NCBI RefSeq assembly: GCF_011305995.1
Contig: NZ_CP049910.1
Location: forward strand, 2,914,001 to 2,978,000
From: Diaphorobacter sp. HDW4A
GTDB lineage: Bacteria > Pseudomonadota > Gammaproteobacteria > Burkholderiales > Burkholderiaceae_C
Length of the DNA: 64,000 bases
Reading direction: 5' to 3'
Both the position numbers and the translations under genes were made by a program. Positions 17,691 through 27,259 of this stretch are shown one piece after another; the first letter of the stretch is position 1, and the number at the start of each line of letters is the position of its first letter. The notes below the pieces were generated by a model that saw nothing but the letters and a program-made list of their open reading frames with translations, made no database searches and was not told where the DNA came from.

Positions 17691-18767
17691 CTATCTCTCT
17701 TGAGTCTGATGTTTAACGACAATCGCTGTGCGTTCGCCCGCGTCACTTGCGAGGTGCAGCAGGCCAAGCGGTCCGGGTGCGTCAGGATGTCTCAGATAGT
17801 GGTGTATCCATGCCAGCATAAGCGGACCCGTAGCTGCACCGATTTCTCCTGTGCAATCTGCCGTAGTGAGTACCCGGGGAAGATGTCCACCGATCTCTGC
17901 ACAGCGTGTCATCGCGTTGGCAGCTTCCTTGGCAAAGAACGATTCACCATTCTGGTCACTGATTCGGAAGTGGAGGTCATTCATATTCACATTGGCCTCT
18001 TTCATCGCGCTTCGGACCGCACGGCTAAGCCCTTGCGCGCGGCTTGGTGCGCTACCGTCAGGACGGCCCTCTTCTACGTCAAAGCCAACGCCAAGCAGGT
18101 GCGTAAAAGCAGATCTTTGAGGCCTTCGGTGTTGCCGTAGGTCACACCTCTCCAACACCAATGCAGCTGCGCCTTCACCTGGGATGAAACCGTCGCTGTT
18201 ACCCGGCACCAGCAAACGCTCTTCTCTCAGATACCAAGTGATGTCCGGTGCGTTTAAGAAGCTGTCCACTCCTGCAAGCAAAACCCGAGGGGCTTGCCCG
18301 GAATACAGCAACTTGGACGCGTGAGCGAGCCCTTTGGCAAGCACCCCACGCCCACCTGAGATCATTTTGGAGCCACGCCCGAACTGCATGGGCATTGCTG
18401 ACTTCAGCGACCTGACTGTTGCAAACTGCTCATGTTCGGCTCCCAACGGGCGATCTGTATCTGGTCCCATCAAGATAATGGGCAACTGGGCGCGCTCTGC
18501 TGTATCCAACTCGCGCATGGCCTCCTCAATGGCGAAGCCCAGCCATTGCGCCAGACGCGCGCCTCCCCAAACTTCTGAGTGGCCAATGCGAGCAACACGA
18601 ATCGGCTCTCCATCTGGCCCCTTGAAATCGCTTTCACGGAAGTGGTCAAGACCGGCTCTCAATGCACAGCTTGCCGCTGGTGCATTCTGACCCACTGCGC
18701 AGCATATTCCAGCACCAACGATCACCATACCAGTACCTGATGCACTTTGCGGAGCTTCGGTAGTCAT
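17691..18767 (-). CDS. Thiolase/beta-ketoacyl-synthase-like protein, type VI-associated
   Basis: 358 residues from ATG 18767, which shares ATGA with the stop of the DUF2169 gene; the frame runs 24 codons further but overlaps that gene. The fold is recognisable from GMVIVGAGICCAVG (N-terminal strand), VLLAGVDSFL, GFIPGEGAAALVLE, and TADCTGEIGAATGPL near the end. The usual catalytic Cys before the central helix is absent (GGRGVLAKGL at that place), and the GH before the Gly-rich loop is GE. It is therefore probably not an active synthase. Genes of this kind recur in VgrG cassettes, perhaps as an adaptor. Confidence 0.7.
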   Translation of the reverse strand: MTTEAPQSASGTGMVIVGAGICCAVGQNAPAASCALRAGLDHFRESDFKGPDGEPIRVARIGHSEVWGGARLAQWLGFAIEEAMRELDTAERAQLPIILMGPDTDRPLGAEHEQFATVRSLKSAMPMQFGRGSKMISGGRGVLAKGLAHASKLLYSGQAPRVLLAGVDSFLNAPDITWYLREERLLVPGNSDGFIPGEGAAALVLERCDLRQHRRPQRSAFTHLLGVGFDVEEGRPDGSAPSRAQGLSRAVRSAMKEANVNMNDLHFRISDQNGESFFAKEAANAMTRCAEIGGHLPRVLTTADCTGEIGAATGPLMLAWIHHYLRHPDAPGPLGLLHLASDAGERTAIVVKHQTQER

Positions 18768-19873
18768 GAAATATCTCCGCCCGAGCAGCCTGGACAACCA
18801 ATGCCGGGTTGACCACCCAATGACTTCTGCTGCCACCATTCGGCATTCACGGCTCCTATGGCCACTACGCTGAATTCCTGGAATCTACGGCGGATGGGAG
18901 TGCTTGCACGCCAAGTCACTGAGAAGCGCTTGGCCTCGGTTTCAATGAACAAGGTATCGGCGCAGGCGTCGAGGATTTCTGTTGAGTAGTCCGCGCGTAA
19001 AACGTGCAGCTTTATCCGATCCAATGGAGGAAGGCGAAACGCTACAATTGGATGCGCCTTCATGAGATTGATCAACTTGACCATTTCTCCGCCCTTGGGG
19101 TAGGAAATTTGCTGATCCTCAGGGGCTATTTGATTGAAGCGGTCATCAAAATCCTCCGGCAGGAACGGCGCCATTTCCCTCCGCCATTTCTCGTCGAAGC
19201 TGCCCATGTACTTTCTACGCGGCAGCCAAGCACGAGAGATGGCGCTGAATGCACAGGGGGCTATTTCATCATCCGGTTGTTTCACCGGATTCTCAGGATT
19301 CTCAAGATTGGGAAGCCTCTGGCTCTGATTGATCACATTGTGCTTTGTGTTCTTACCGCCCCAACCCTGGCCTATCGGGTTGTAGGGGTGAGCCTCTGCC
19401 AGCGACTGACCTTTGTGTTCGAATCGCCTGATTCCGCCAAATGCATGCCCATAGTGCAACGGCATGCTGGAAAAACCAATAGGTTCCGAAGGCTTTGTCC
19501 CGAGCAAACCTGCGGTCCAATATCTATCCCCGATGACACGCAACTCCTTACGCAGTTCGCCTACTTGAAGTCCCACTGCTAGCTGTGTGACGGGCTGCCC
19601 ATCGGCAGAGTGCGCATATGCATCCAGAATGACATCACACTTGGATTTATGGCGCGGAAAATCATCGCCGCATCGCAATGCTGATTCACCAGGATTTCCA
19701 TAAAACGTATCGGTATCGAACAGAGGCTGTGGAGGCAATGGCCTCGGTCGACTCCCTGGCTCCGGTATCGACCATGTAGCTTTGGTTGCGACGACCAGAT
19801 GCTCTCGGCCAGTGATATCCAAAGCAATTGCAAAGTTCGCATTGAAGTGCTTGGACGCGCAGACAAACTCCAT
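18764..19873 (-). CDS. DUF2169 domain protein (type VI adaptor/chaperone-like)
   Basis: 369 residues. The DUF2169 pattern is clear: the start MEFVCASKHFNANFAIALD, then VVATKATWSIPE, CDVILDAYAHS, VIGDRYW, YGHAFGG, and the C-terminal DTLFIETEAKRFSVTWRA. DUF2169 proteins are found beside VgrG and PAAR-like genes, and members have been reported as adaptors for PAAR-like effectors. ATG 19873 follows AAAGGG. The stop overlaps the next gene by 4 bp, so translation is coupled. Confidence 0.82.
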   Translation of the reverse strand: MEFVCASKHFNANFAIALDITGREHLVVATKATWSIPEPGSRPRPLPPQPLFDTDTFYGNPGESALRCGDDFPRHKSKCDVILDAYAHSADGQPVTQLAVGLQVGELRKELRVIGDRYWTAGLLGTKPSEPIGFSSMPLHYGHAFGGIRRFEHKGQSLAEAHPYNPIGQGWGGKNTKHNVINQSQRLPNLENPENPVKQPDDEIAPCAFSAISRAWLPRRKYMGSFDEKWRREMAPFLPEDFDDRFNQIAPEDQQISYPKGGEMVKLINLMKAHPIVAFRLPPLDRIKLHVLRADYSTEILDACADTLFIETEAKRFSVTWRASTPIRRRFQEFSVVAIGAVNAEWWQQKSLGGQPGIGCPGCSGGDIS

Positions 19874-19884
19874 GGCGCAGCCCT

Positions 19885-20436
19885 TTAATTAATCTGCACA
19901 GATCCACCGCGAATGCGCTGCCCAGCGCTTGCGTGGCTGGTGATGTATTGGCCTCGCAAGGTGATACGCCCATCCGCTTGCATCAAGATCACGGCTTCGC
20001 CGCAGCGAAGCTCCAATTCATCTTCTGCCGAAACCACGACACGCCCGTCTTGGGTGTCAACGATGACTTGATTTCCGACGATATGTGCATCGTTTTCCCT
20101 CTCCTGCATGAAGCCTAGGATGATGGGAAAATCCGGGTTCCCGCCCTCAAAACCCAGTGCTACGGCTTTTCCGCAATCGCGCTCTGATACAAGTGCCAAA
20201 GAGCGCGCGGGGAGGCCTTGCAGGCCGATTTTCTCAACGGATACGAGTGGGCGCCCTTGCGCATCCAAACTACGCAGCACGCCGATCAGCACGCCATCGA
20301 TTTTTCTTTCTTTGCTGCCTGACCTGTCACCTGAGGTCTTGATCCGCTTGCGTAACAGAATATCGATGGGAGCCTGCGTAGTTGGCTCATGTCTTTCGGG
20401 CTCAGATACCTTGGGTTTGGTTGTTTTAGTTGTCAA
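19885..20436 (-). CDS. DUF6484 domain protein
   Basis: 183 residues if translation starts at TTG 20436, which lies behind GGGAG at 9-bp spacing and overlaps vgrG by 11 bp; ATG 20493 would overlap vgrG by 68 bp. A Thr/Lys/Pro-rich linker (first 35 residues) leads to GVLIGVLRSLDAQGRPLVSV, FEGGNPDFPIILGFMQ and a short beta-repeat tail. That tail resembles the VgrG gp5-like OB-fold and needle. It may dock onto VgrG. Found between vgrG and DUF2169 in similar islands. Confidence 0.65.
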   Translation of the reverse strand: MTTKTTKPKVSEPERHEPTTQAPIDILLRKRIKTSGDRSGSKERKIDGVLIGVLRSLDAQGRPLVSVEKIGLQGLPARSLALVSERDCGKAVALGFEGGNPDFPIILGFMQERENDAHIVGNQVIVDTQDGRVVVSAEDELELRCGEAVILMQADGRITLRGQYITSHASAGQRIRGGSVQIN

Positions 20437-22777
20437 GGATATTTGCTCCCCTGGTTGTAATGTTCCCGTCGACCTTGACCTGCTTCTCTCCACTCAGCGT
20501 TGTGTAATAGTCATGTCCATTCAGAGAAATCGTCCCGTCATCCTGTAGCTTGAGCGTGGACTTGCCCACGGTCAGCGTGATGCTCTTGGCATCCATGGTG
20601 ATGTTGGATGCAGAGCCCCCACCGCTACCGCCAGTTTCTCCAGGCGCAACAATATTCATTGCACCCGGAGGCTGTGATGCAGATCCGCCGCCCTCTTGAC
20701 CGCCTACCGTCAACGTATACAACTTGCCTACGTTCGTTGCTTTGGTATCGCCAATCTTTGCCGTTTCGTTACTGCCGACAGTCGTTGACTTGTTCATTCC
20801 TACATTGGTACTCATGAGAAGCCCAACGTTGATGTTGTAGACAACTCCCACGTTAGCCATCTTTGCAATTCCCACATTCTGCATGTATGCAATGCCAATG
20901 CTCTGAGTTTTGAGCAAACCGATGGTGACGTTTTCAATTTTGCCGATGCTCTTTTTGCGGTTGTCGCCGATGGAAACATCTTCGCTATCGTCTACCGTAC
21001 GATGACGACTCTTATGCACGGTCAGCGTCTCATCGAGATCGACCTCTTCCGTCCGCCAGCCGTGCACGTTGATCTTCTCGTTGCGATCCACGATCTCCGT
21101 GCGGTCGCGGTGGATGGTGTTGAATTCGTCGCGGTCGATGACCTTGCGCCGGTCGTTGCCCACCCACTTGTCCTCGTCATGTTCGACCTCGGTGAGCTGG
21201 TCTTTCTGCGCATGCAGCCACAGTTGCTCTTGGCCCTTCTTGTCCTCAAACCGGATGGCGTTCGCATCGCCCGGGCCGTTCTTCAGCCCCGCTCCGCCTG
21301 CACCACCCAAACTTGAGCGAGTCTTGATACCGGACTGGGTTTTGTTTGCTGGCAACTCCCAGGGCGGCATCTGCATGGCGTTGTAAACGCGGCCGGTGAT
21401 GATCGGGTAGTCCGGGTCTCCGTTCAGGAAGTCCACGATCACCTCCTGCCCGATGCGCGGGATGTGCATGCTGCCGTAGTTGCTGCCAGCCCAAGTCTGG
21501 GAGACACGGATCCAGCAGCTGGAGTTCTCGTCCATGCTGCCGTAGCGGTCCCAGTGGAACTGCACTTTCACCCGGCCGTATTCGTCGGTGTAGATTTCCT
21601 CGCCTGCAGGGCCCGTGATCACCGCCGTTTGCGGACCCGTAGTGTGCGGTTTGGGCGTGATGCGTTGGCTTCTGTAGGCCGTGCTCTTGGGCACAGCGTT
21701 GAAGCTGATGCGGTAGGTCGTCGGGCTGTCGGTGCCCGCGCGTTTGGAGGCGCCCGAGCCCCCTGCGCCATCGCTTCTGCGCACGTTCTCTTCAAAACGG
21801 TAGTGGGCAGATTCGATCAGGTACTCCTTGTTCTGATCGGCCCTCGGATATTTGCTGAAGGTGAACAGATAGCCTGGCGCGATGTTGCGGGCATTGCCTT
21901 CGCCTTGGACTACTTCTCGCTGGGCCTTTTGCTGCTCAATGCGCACACGGGCGTAGTTCTCACCATCGGCCATTTGTGTGTAGCCACCGGGCCAGTCGTA
22001 GAGTTCGCGGCTGTCTTCGGTGTGTCCTGCCGGTTGCTGCTGGCGCGTCTCGAGATAGGCCTTGGGCTTCTCAAAGTCGTAGTCGTCAGCCGCAAAGTGG
22101 CCCGATGCGATATCTTCTGCAAAGGACCATCCATCTAGAAAATCTTCGTCATGTACGTGGACCGCCCGGCTTCCGGGGTAGTAGGGAATGGTGCTTGGCC
22201 CATTGGGCAACGGACTGTGGCTGCCAATGTCGTCCGCCAGCACAAGGGTATGGCTGCCCTGATGATGTTCGTAGAAGGTATAGATGCCTTCTTGCTCCAT
22301 GATGCGTGAGACGAAGTTGAAGTCTGTCTCGCCGTACTGGACGATATAGGCCCATTCACGGTACTCTCCAGAGAGCTTGTCCTCGATGCTGAAGCCGTAG
22401 GGCCCCAGCACCTCCTTGATGATGTCAGGTACCTTCTTGAACTGGAATATCTTGAAATCGGAGCGGCGGGTGGCATGCCACAACCAGGGGCGCAGCACGC
22501 TTTCGTATGAGTAGAAATCTCCGTCTCGGCCTATGTAGGTGAACTGCGTCACCTGGCCTGAGAGAAATCGCTTGCCGCCACCATTTTTCTCCGTGGTGAG
22601 ATCGACTTCGATGCTCATGTCCTTGCCCAGCAAGGATTTGGCAGAAATGCCCTGAGATTCGCTGATCAGCCGTACCCGGTACTCAAACAGCCGGGAGATC
22701 TGCTCGCTGCCCTCCATGGAGCGAAATTCCAGTTGATCGCCTAATGGACTGTGGGCAGTAAAGGTACGGTTTCCCAT
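20426..22777 (-). CDS. vgrG: Type VI secretion tip protein VgrG
   Basis: 783 residues from ATG 22777 (TTG 22783 possible). N-terminal gp27-like base: SMEGSEQISRLFEYRVRL, QYGETDFNFVSRIMEQEGI and FYEHH. The gp5-like OB region has EIYTDEYGRVKVQFHWDR and CWIRVSQTWAG. The needle begins with SMHIPRIGQEVIVDFLNGDPD. At residues 610-690 a run of short NVG/TVG repeats extends the needle. The last 60 residues form a small beta domain (LTVGKSTLKLQDDGTISL). It starts the effector cassette that runs down to 13.3 kb. No tssABC genes are in the window, so the baseplate must be encoded elsewhere. Confidence 0.95.
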   Translation of the reverse strand: MGNRTFTAHSPLGDQLEFRSMEGSEQISRLFEYRVRLISESQGISAKSLLGKDMSIEVDLTTEKNGGGKRFLSGQVTQFTYIGRDGDFYSYESVLRPWLWHATRRSDFKIFQFKKVPDIIKEVLGPYGFSIEDKLSGEYREWAYIVQYGETDFNFVSRIMEQEGIYTFYEHHQGSHTLVLADDIGSHSPLPNGPSTIPYYPGSRAVHVHDEDFLDGWSFAEDIASGHFAADDYDFEKPKAYLETRQQQPAGHTEDSRELYDWPGGYTQMADGENYARVRIEQQKAQREVVQGEGNARNIAPGYLFTFSKYPRADQNKEYLIESAHYRFEENVRRSDGAGGSGASKRAGTDSPTTYRISFNAVPKSTAYRSQRITPKPHTTGPQTAVITGPAGEEIYTDEYGRVKVQFHWDRYGSMDENSSCWIRVSQTWAGSNYGSMHIPRIGQEVIVDFLNGDPDYPIITGRVYNAMQMPPWELPANKTQSGIKTRSSLGGAGGAGLKNGPGDANAIRFEDKKGQEQLWLHAQKDQLTEVEHDEDKWVGNDRRKVIDRDEFNTIHRDRTEIVDRNEKINVHGWRTEEVDLDETLTVHKSRHRTVDDSEDVSIGDNRKKSIGKIENVTIGLLKTQSIGIAYMQNVGIAKMANVGVVYNINVGLLMSTNVGMNKSTTVGSNETAKIGDTKATNVGKLYTLTVGGQEGGGSASQPPGAMNIVAPGETGGSGGGSASNITMDAKSITLTVGKSTLKLQDDGTISLNGHDYYTTLSGEKQVKVDGNITTRGANILDN

Positions 22778-22796
22778 TGTCAATGCCTTGTATTTT

Positions 22797-23834
22797 TTAA
22801 GTATCGATTGATTTTGAGCATCTTAAGCTGAAGTGCCCCGACGAAACAAGCGCCGGAATCCGAAATCCCCGCAACATGTGCTGCAGCCCAACAGGAGGTG
22901 TTTTGCGCAGTACTGCATGACCCGGAAGTTCGCAGCGGTGACGGATGAAGATCGGCTGCTCAGGCGTACTGGCGAGCACTGTTGCTTGATGCGACTTGGC
23001 AAACTCTCGCCAACAGCTCCGGCCAAACTGCTGCGTCAGGATGGCCTGTGCATAGTCCCATGCGTGCTGCAGCACCTCCTGATAGGTTCTGCGCTGTATG
23101 GTCCAGCTCTTATGTTGCTTGTGCCCCGAAGGACTACCATCACCCACGACAATGAACAGACTGTCATAGCCTTTGTTGCTCAAAAAATAGACGCTCAGGC
23201 GCAACTGTATGAACTGAGGCCGTACGGCATCAAACCAGGCATTGAGCAATTCCAGGCGCCGCTGTTCATTCGGCATCGCCTCCTGATCGGCCCGGTTTTG
23301 CGAAGCCATGCCGTTTGAATCGTGAGGCCCCTGCAGCATTGGCTGAAAGAGGGCTTGCGCCATTTGCGTAGCTCCAGCGTTGGTGGTCACAAATCGGTTG
23401 GGGTGTTGTGCCAGCAGTTCTTGCCGGGCAGCAATGGCCAAGGCCTTGGCCTTTTCTTCGCCATGCTCCTTGATGGAGAAGTAACAGTTGTAGGTAACAC
23501 CGGAAGCTTCCAAGGTCGCTATCCATGCCGTGCGCTTGCCCTTGATATGCCTTGCCGAGACGCCCGCAATTCCTGACTTGTTGTTGGCCCTTGGCTGGGT
23601 TTGCTGCTCCAGTAGGGTATAGGGAGGAAACAATCGCAGCAATGCATCACGGTAGGCCACTGCCATCTGCCATGCGGCCTCCTTGCCTCCGTATACGCTG
23701 TCAGCAAAATTGCGGACATACAGCTTGCGGTAGCGTTTGACATTCACGACCCACAAATGCACTGGCGTGCCACTGGGGTTTGCGCCATTCACGCGCGTTA
23801 TGCAGTAGGTGTTCTGGTACGGCGTATCTGGCAT
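22797..23834 (-). CDS. AP2-domain protein next to VgrG
   Basis: 345 residues from ATG 23834 behind AAGGG; ATG 23864 is an alternative. Two AP2/ERF-like units can be seen. One is near the N-terminus (YVRNFADSVYGGKEAAWQ then AVAYRDALL). The other, at about residues 85-145, has NKSGIAGVSAR, AWIATLEASGVTYNCYF and EEKAKALAIAARQEL. AP2 units bind DNA and are common in phage HNH nucleases, but no HNH motif is visible here. The C-terminal 180 residues are unassigned. It is 19 bp upstream of vgrG on the same strand. A nucleic-acid-binding adaptor or regulator is possible. Confidence 0.6.
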   Translation of the reverse strand: MPDTPYQNTYCITRVNGANPSGTPVHLWVVNVKRYRKLYVRNFADSVYGGKEAAWQMAVAYRDALLRLFPPYTLLEQQTQPRANNKSGIAGVSARHIKGKRTAWIATLEASGVTYNCYFSIKEHGEEKAKALAIAARQELLAQHPNRFVTTNAGATQMAQALFQPMLQGPHDSNGMASQNRADQEAMPNEQRRLELLNAWFDAVRPQFIQLRLSVYFLSNKGYDSLFIVVGDGSPSGHKQHKSWTIQRRTYQEVLQHAWDYAQAILTQQFGRSCWREFAKSHQATVLASTPEQPIFIRHRCELPGHAVLRKTPPVGLQHMLRGFRIPALVSSGHFSLRCSKSIDT

Positions 23835-23896
23835 GGCTGCCAGCCCTTTTGTTCTAGTAAGCATCAGAAAAACGGAATCTGTTTCTCAAGGGGGTG

Positions 23897-24610
23897 TTAT
23901 TTCGCACGCAACCAGAGCCATTGCACTAATGCTTCATCAGCTCTGGGCGTGACACCAAGCGAAGGGAAGCGCTCGCCCTGCTCCCGAAAGATCAGCCGGG
24001 TATCGGAACTTGCGAAATAGGATTGCATGGGATGGCCGTTCGGCAATATGGCCTCATACCATCCTGATAAAGGGGCTTGAGCTCCTGCGGCAATCAATTC
24101 CATTGCTGCAGATGGACCTTGCGTTTGCTGTTTCTGCAATGCAGACAAATCTTCTAATTTTTGAACCAGCGGCTTCCAGTCATGCATTTTGACGAATGTC
24201 AGATGCTGCAGTCTGCCCAAGTCGGTGAACATGCACTGTGCAACCCAGTCCAAATTCGATGGGCTCTTGATTTGGTAGAGGGCGATGTTCTGGGCATGCA
24301 GCAGTGGCTCACCAAAACAGGCATTGGTGTGGGTGATGGTAGATTTACCTGCAGGCAGGGCATCAGGCCATTGCCCCGGCCACTCAGCGCCCATTTCTGA
24401 TACTGCAGTGTGCAGCGTAATGCTTTGCAGTCCCCAGATTGCCAGCTCCGGGGTGTCATCGGCTTCTAGCACTTGCCAATTCGGCTGCATTGCTACTACA
24501 GGGCATTGCTCCAAGTGACGCTCCCATACGGAGTGGCTGGCGTGGTGTCCTACGAATTCAGGGATATATGCAGGAAAGGTTTGCCACAAGTCCACGTAAG
24601 CACCTGACAT
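23897..24610 (-). CDS. Hypothetical protein at the head of the VgrG operon
   Basis: 237 residues from ATG 24610 (TTG 24619 possible). I do not recognise a family. The texture is alpha/beta, rich in Trp, Gln and His. It has SITLHTAVSEMGAEWPGQWP, a stretch near residues 145-165 (ALQKQQTQGP), and a C-terminal WYEAILPNGHPMQSYFASSD that looks like a conserved core. No signal peptide or span is visible. It lies 62 bp upstream of the AP2 gene and may be the first gene of the operon. Confidence 0.5.
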   Translation of the reverse strand: MSGAYVDLWQTFPAYIPEFVGHHASHSVWERHLEQCPVVAMQPNWQVLEADDTPELAIWGLQSITLHTAVSEMGAEWPGQWPDALPAGKSTITHTNACFGEPLLHAQNIALYQIKSPSNLDWVAQCMFTDLGRLQHLTFVKMHDWKPLVQKLEDLSALQKQQTQGPSAAMELIAAGAQAPLSGWYEAILPNGHPMQSYFASSDTRLIFREQGERFPSLGVTPRADEALVQWLWLRAK

Positions 24611-24789
24611 ATCAGCCAATGAAGTATTGATAGCGACAGACTAACACAATCAATGTTGCATTTGCGCACATCTAAGGGCCGGTTGGGCATGGCGCCCCGT
24701 GTACCGCAACGCGCCAAGCTGCACAAACTGGCGTGTTCCATCTACGAACATCGCTGTCTGTACTCCTAAAAACCGCAAACGCGCACCCA

Positions 24790-25250
24790 CTATCGCCCCA
24801 ACATTCCCGCAAAAGAGGCAACACCAATGGCGTGCATGTACTCGAGAATCTTGCTCTCGTGCGCCTGCGCTGCCAAGCCGAGCAGTTGATCTGGCTGGTT
24901 GTATTTCATGAGCGACGTGGTCTGTCCACTGGCATCGAGCGCCTGAATCTCACCGTAGGTGAGAACCGCCCGCCCCTCTCCATTCACAATCCATTGGAAG
25001 ATCTCGGCTGCATCCTTGTAAACAGGATGCCGGGCAAATGCTTCTTTCTTCAGGATCTCGGGATTGTTCCTCTTTCGAGCTGTCTCGATGGCCCCCTCTG
25101 CTGACGCCATCGGCGTCGCTCTTGACGGCCAGCGTCTTGTTCGCGAGATCGGCCTGCGCTTTGGAGAGCTGGCGCTACACGCGGTCCAGCTCCATGTCGG
25201 CGTCGCGGCGCACGGTGGCGGCAACGCCCTGCATCTGCTGCGCACGTGTG
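24790..25250 (-). pseudogene. Remnant phage gene segments
   Basis: Read on the minus strand, about 25250-25085 gives QQMQGVAATVRRDADMELDR, then an in-frame TAG, then RQLSKAQADLANKTLAVK. This is a coiled, spanin-like or phage-like segment interrupted by a stop. After a frame change, the sequence down to 24790 encodes an intact-looking C-terminal piece (EAFARHPVYKDAAEIFQWIV, then GRAVLTYGEIQALD and KILEYMHAIG) of unknown family. No start or full domain survives, so I call it debris of a former phage or island. Confidence 0.5.
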
Positions 25251-25892
25251 AATGCTGACCTCCAGCCCGTTGCGGGTTTCCTTTGCGCCCGCGAACAGGG
25301 CGAGCGCTCCAGGTGACATGTTGCGGGTGTCCTTCAGAACAGTGCGCGACATTCCACCGCCGAAGCACTCAGGGCAGTCCTGATTCGGTGGCTTCCGGGC
25401 GTCGTAGCCAAGCCCGCCCAGCTCAGGGAATGCCTCAATCGGCTTGCCCTCCTCCATCCACTTCTCGCGCTTGGAGTTGTATTCCGCCATCGTGTACTGG
25501 TAGCCAATGCCATAGCAATGACGGCAGCAGGCGACGAACACCTCCACCAGTTCGCGAGGATCAGCCATCAGCATCTGGTTCAGGCGCCGCACGACGTCTT
25601 CGGCCTTCACCTCAGCCCGCTCCACGACGGCCTTGGAGAATTCCCGCACAAACTCCTGAACCTTGACATTTCTCAGCAGGCGCGCGCCCTGTGACGCCGC
25701 CGTGTTCTTGCTGTACCCGGCCTTCACAGCCGCCTGCGTGGCGTTGAAGTCGGAAACGACATACTCTCGGGCAAAGGCTCGATAGCGGTCATCAGTGGTG
25801 ATCTTGGGCTTGGCCGGACTGGCTTTGTCCCTTGTCCGCGCCTTCCCCTTCTTGGGGGTGGGAGGTTTGGGCTTTCGAGGAGAGTTACTCAT
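25251..25892 (-). pseudogene. Truncated phage terminase small subunit
   Basis: The first 215 residues form a normal terminase small subunit (Terminase_2/P27-like). There is a basic N-terminus, then RAFAREYVVSDFNATQAAVKAGYSK-type HTH sequence (about residues 37-62), ASQGARLLRNVKVQEFV, and a Cys-containing middle (CCRHCYGIGYQY, CPECFGGGM). After GLEVSIH (near 25250) the frame runs into Arg-rich nonsense, where an unrelated coiled segment joins. The normal C-terminus is lost, so it is a fusion by deletion. No large subunit is present nearby. Confidence 0.7.
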
Positions 25893-25984
25893 CCTGCAAA
25901 CATGGCAGGCTTGGTACGCGGAACCTGTACCAAGTAAAAAAACATCACAGACTAGCCGTGATGTTTTAGTAGAAGGGTCGCGCT

Positions 25985-27259
25985 TTAGTTCGTCAACAGT
26001 TTGGTCTGCGTATACAACGCAAGATATGGTGCCAGAGGTTGATAAAGCGAATTTGGAGCAGACCCACCTCCTCCAATGACTTCACCGCAAGTATTGTCTG
26101 CAGGCCCATCCACACCCACATAAATTCCAAGCGCGTGATTTGTGTAGTCAACCACCGGGCCTCCCGAGTCTCCTTGCGCTCCACATGCAGTCGATTCTGC
26201 GAGATAGAATTTAACGGTAGGCTTCAGATCGTTAATGTTTCGCAGCACGCTAGTAGAGAGTTGCACACCGCAGTTCCAGCCCGATGTAGCACCCGAATGG
26301 CAATTCATGGTGTTCTGCACAATGGAAGCCAATGGAAGAACGTTTGCAACACTTGGGGGCGAGGTTAGAATTTGAGGGTACTGTGAGTGAGTCCCATTGA
26401 CATTAGCAAACATCGTTGCATCCATCCCCACAGTGCCTGATGGCGCAGCAAATTCATTGCCGATAAATCCACCAATTTTCACCCCCTTAATGGATGTACC
26501 TTGAGCAGTACCCCCATTATTAAAAAAGGCAGTAGTAAATGTCGGAAAGTGTTTACTATTGCAATGACCGGCTGTAATCGAAACCGTTAGATACCCATCT
26601 GCAAGAGCATTAAAGCCGTTTGTGCACAAAAACATCGTAGGTGTACTATCGTCCTGAGAGGCCCCTATTTTTGTGCCCCCGAATAACTGGCCAAACAACT
26701 TGGCGCGCCCACCCTTTTCAATAAATATCGCGCTTGTATCAAATCCATTCTTTTCTAGTTGGATCCGAATAAAATCCAAATTCTCTTCATTCCCTCTAAC
26801 TCGAAGTGCATTGTTTTGCTCATCCAATGCAATGCTATTAACCACTGACAGTTGCCCCGGCAGAGCCAACGACTGAAACAAATCATAGATTTTCTCGCGC
26901 ATCACCTCCAATTCCTTATAGGTATAGCGCACTTCAACCACCGATATTGGGTTTTCGGTTTGAATTGATTTCACCATTCCCACACCATCACCGCTTACAG
27001 CGACGATCTGATGTGCTATATAGTTTTCGTCATATTCAACCCAAGTACCCCCATAACCATCTCCAACTGCCTCCTTTACGATATTTAAATTCTTTGATAT
27101 TGAATTGAAAATATCTTCATTTTGAGGAGTAGCAAATTTCTCCAAGCCTGCTGCCTTTATTGCAAGCTCTTTTGTCGCATGTCCGACAACTTGATTTTCT
27201 GCATGTACGCCAGCTACAAACGACACACCCAAAAGCGAAACCAAAAGCTTGTATTTCAT
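25985..27259 (-). CDS. Secreted alpha-lytic-type serine protease (family S1) with propeptide
   Basis: 424 residues. Signal peptide 1-20 (MKYKLLVSLLGVSFVAGVHA). A propeptide of about 180 residues follows. The catalytic domain shows SITAGHC (H232), VGMDATMF (D280) and GAQGDSGGPVV (S365). Cysteine pairs C212/C233 and C320/C330 are probable. The propeptide has two beta/alpha repeats (HQIVAVSGDGVGMV and SIALDEQNNALRVRG), as in alpha-lytic and streptogrisin proteases, where it acts as a folding chaperone. It is more AT-rich than the surrounding genome, which fits recent transfer. Nothing nearby points to a partner. Confidence 0.85.
   Translation of the reverse strand: MKYKLLVSLLGVSFVAGVHAENQVVGHATKELAIKAAGLEKFATPQNEDIFNSISKNLNIVKEAVGDGYGGTWVEYDENYIAHQIVAVSGDGVGMVKSIQTENPISVVEVRYTYKELEVMREKIYDLFQSLALPGQLSVVNSIALDEQNNALRVRGNEENLDFIRIQLEKNGFDTSAIFIEKGGRAKLFGQLFGGTKIGASQDDSTPTMFLCTNGFNALADGYLTVSITAGHCNSKHFPTFTTAFFNNGGTAQGTSIKGVKIGGFIGNEFAAPSGTVGMDATMFANVNGTHSQYPQILTSPPSVANVLPLASIVQNTMNCHSGATSGWNCGVQLSTSVLRNINDLKPTVKFYLAESTACGAQGDSGGPVVDYTNHALGIYVGVDGPADNTCGEVIGGGGSAPNSLYQPLAPYLALYTQTKLLTN

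Noticed and set aside
20705..20950. CRISPR-like repeats in the VgrG coding region
   Set aside because: The repeats are at protein level only, with no constant DNA repeat and spacer.
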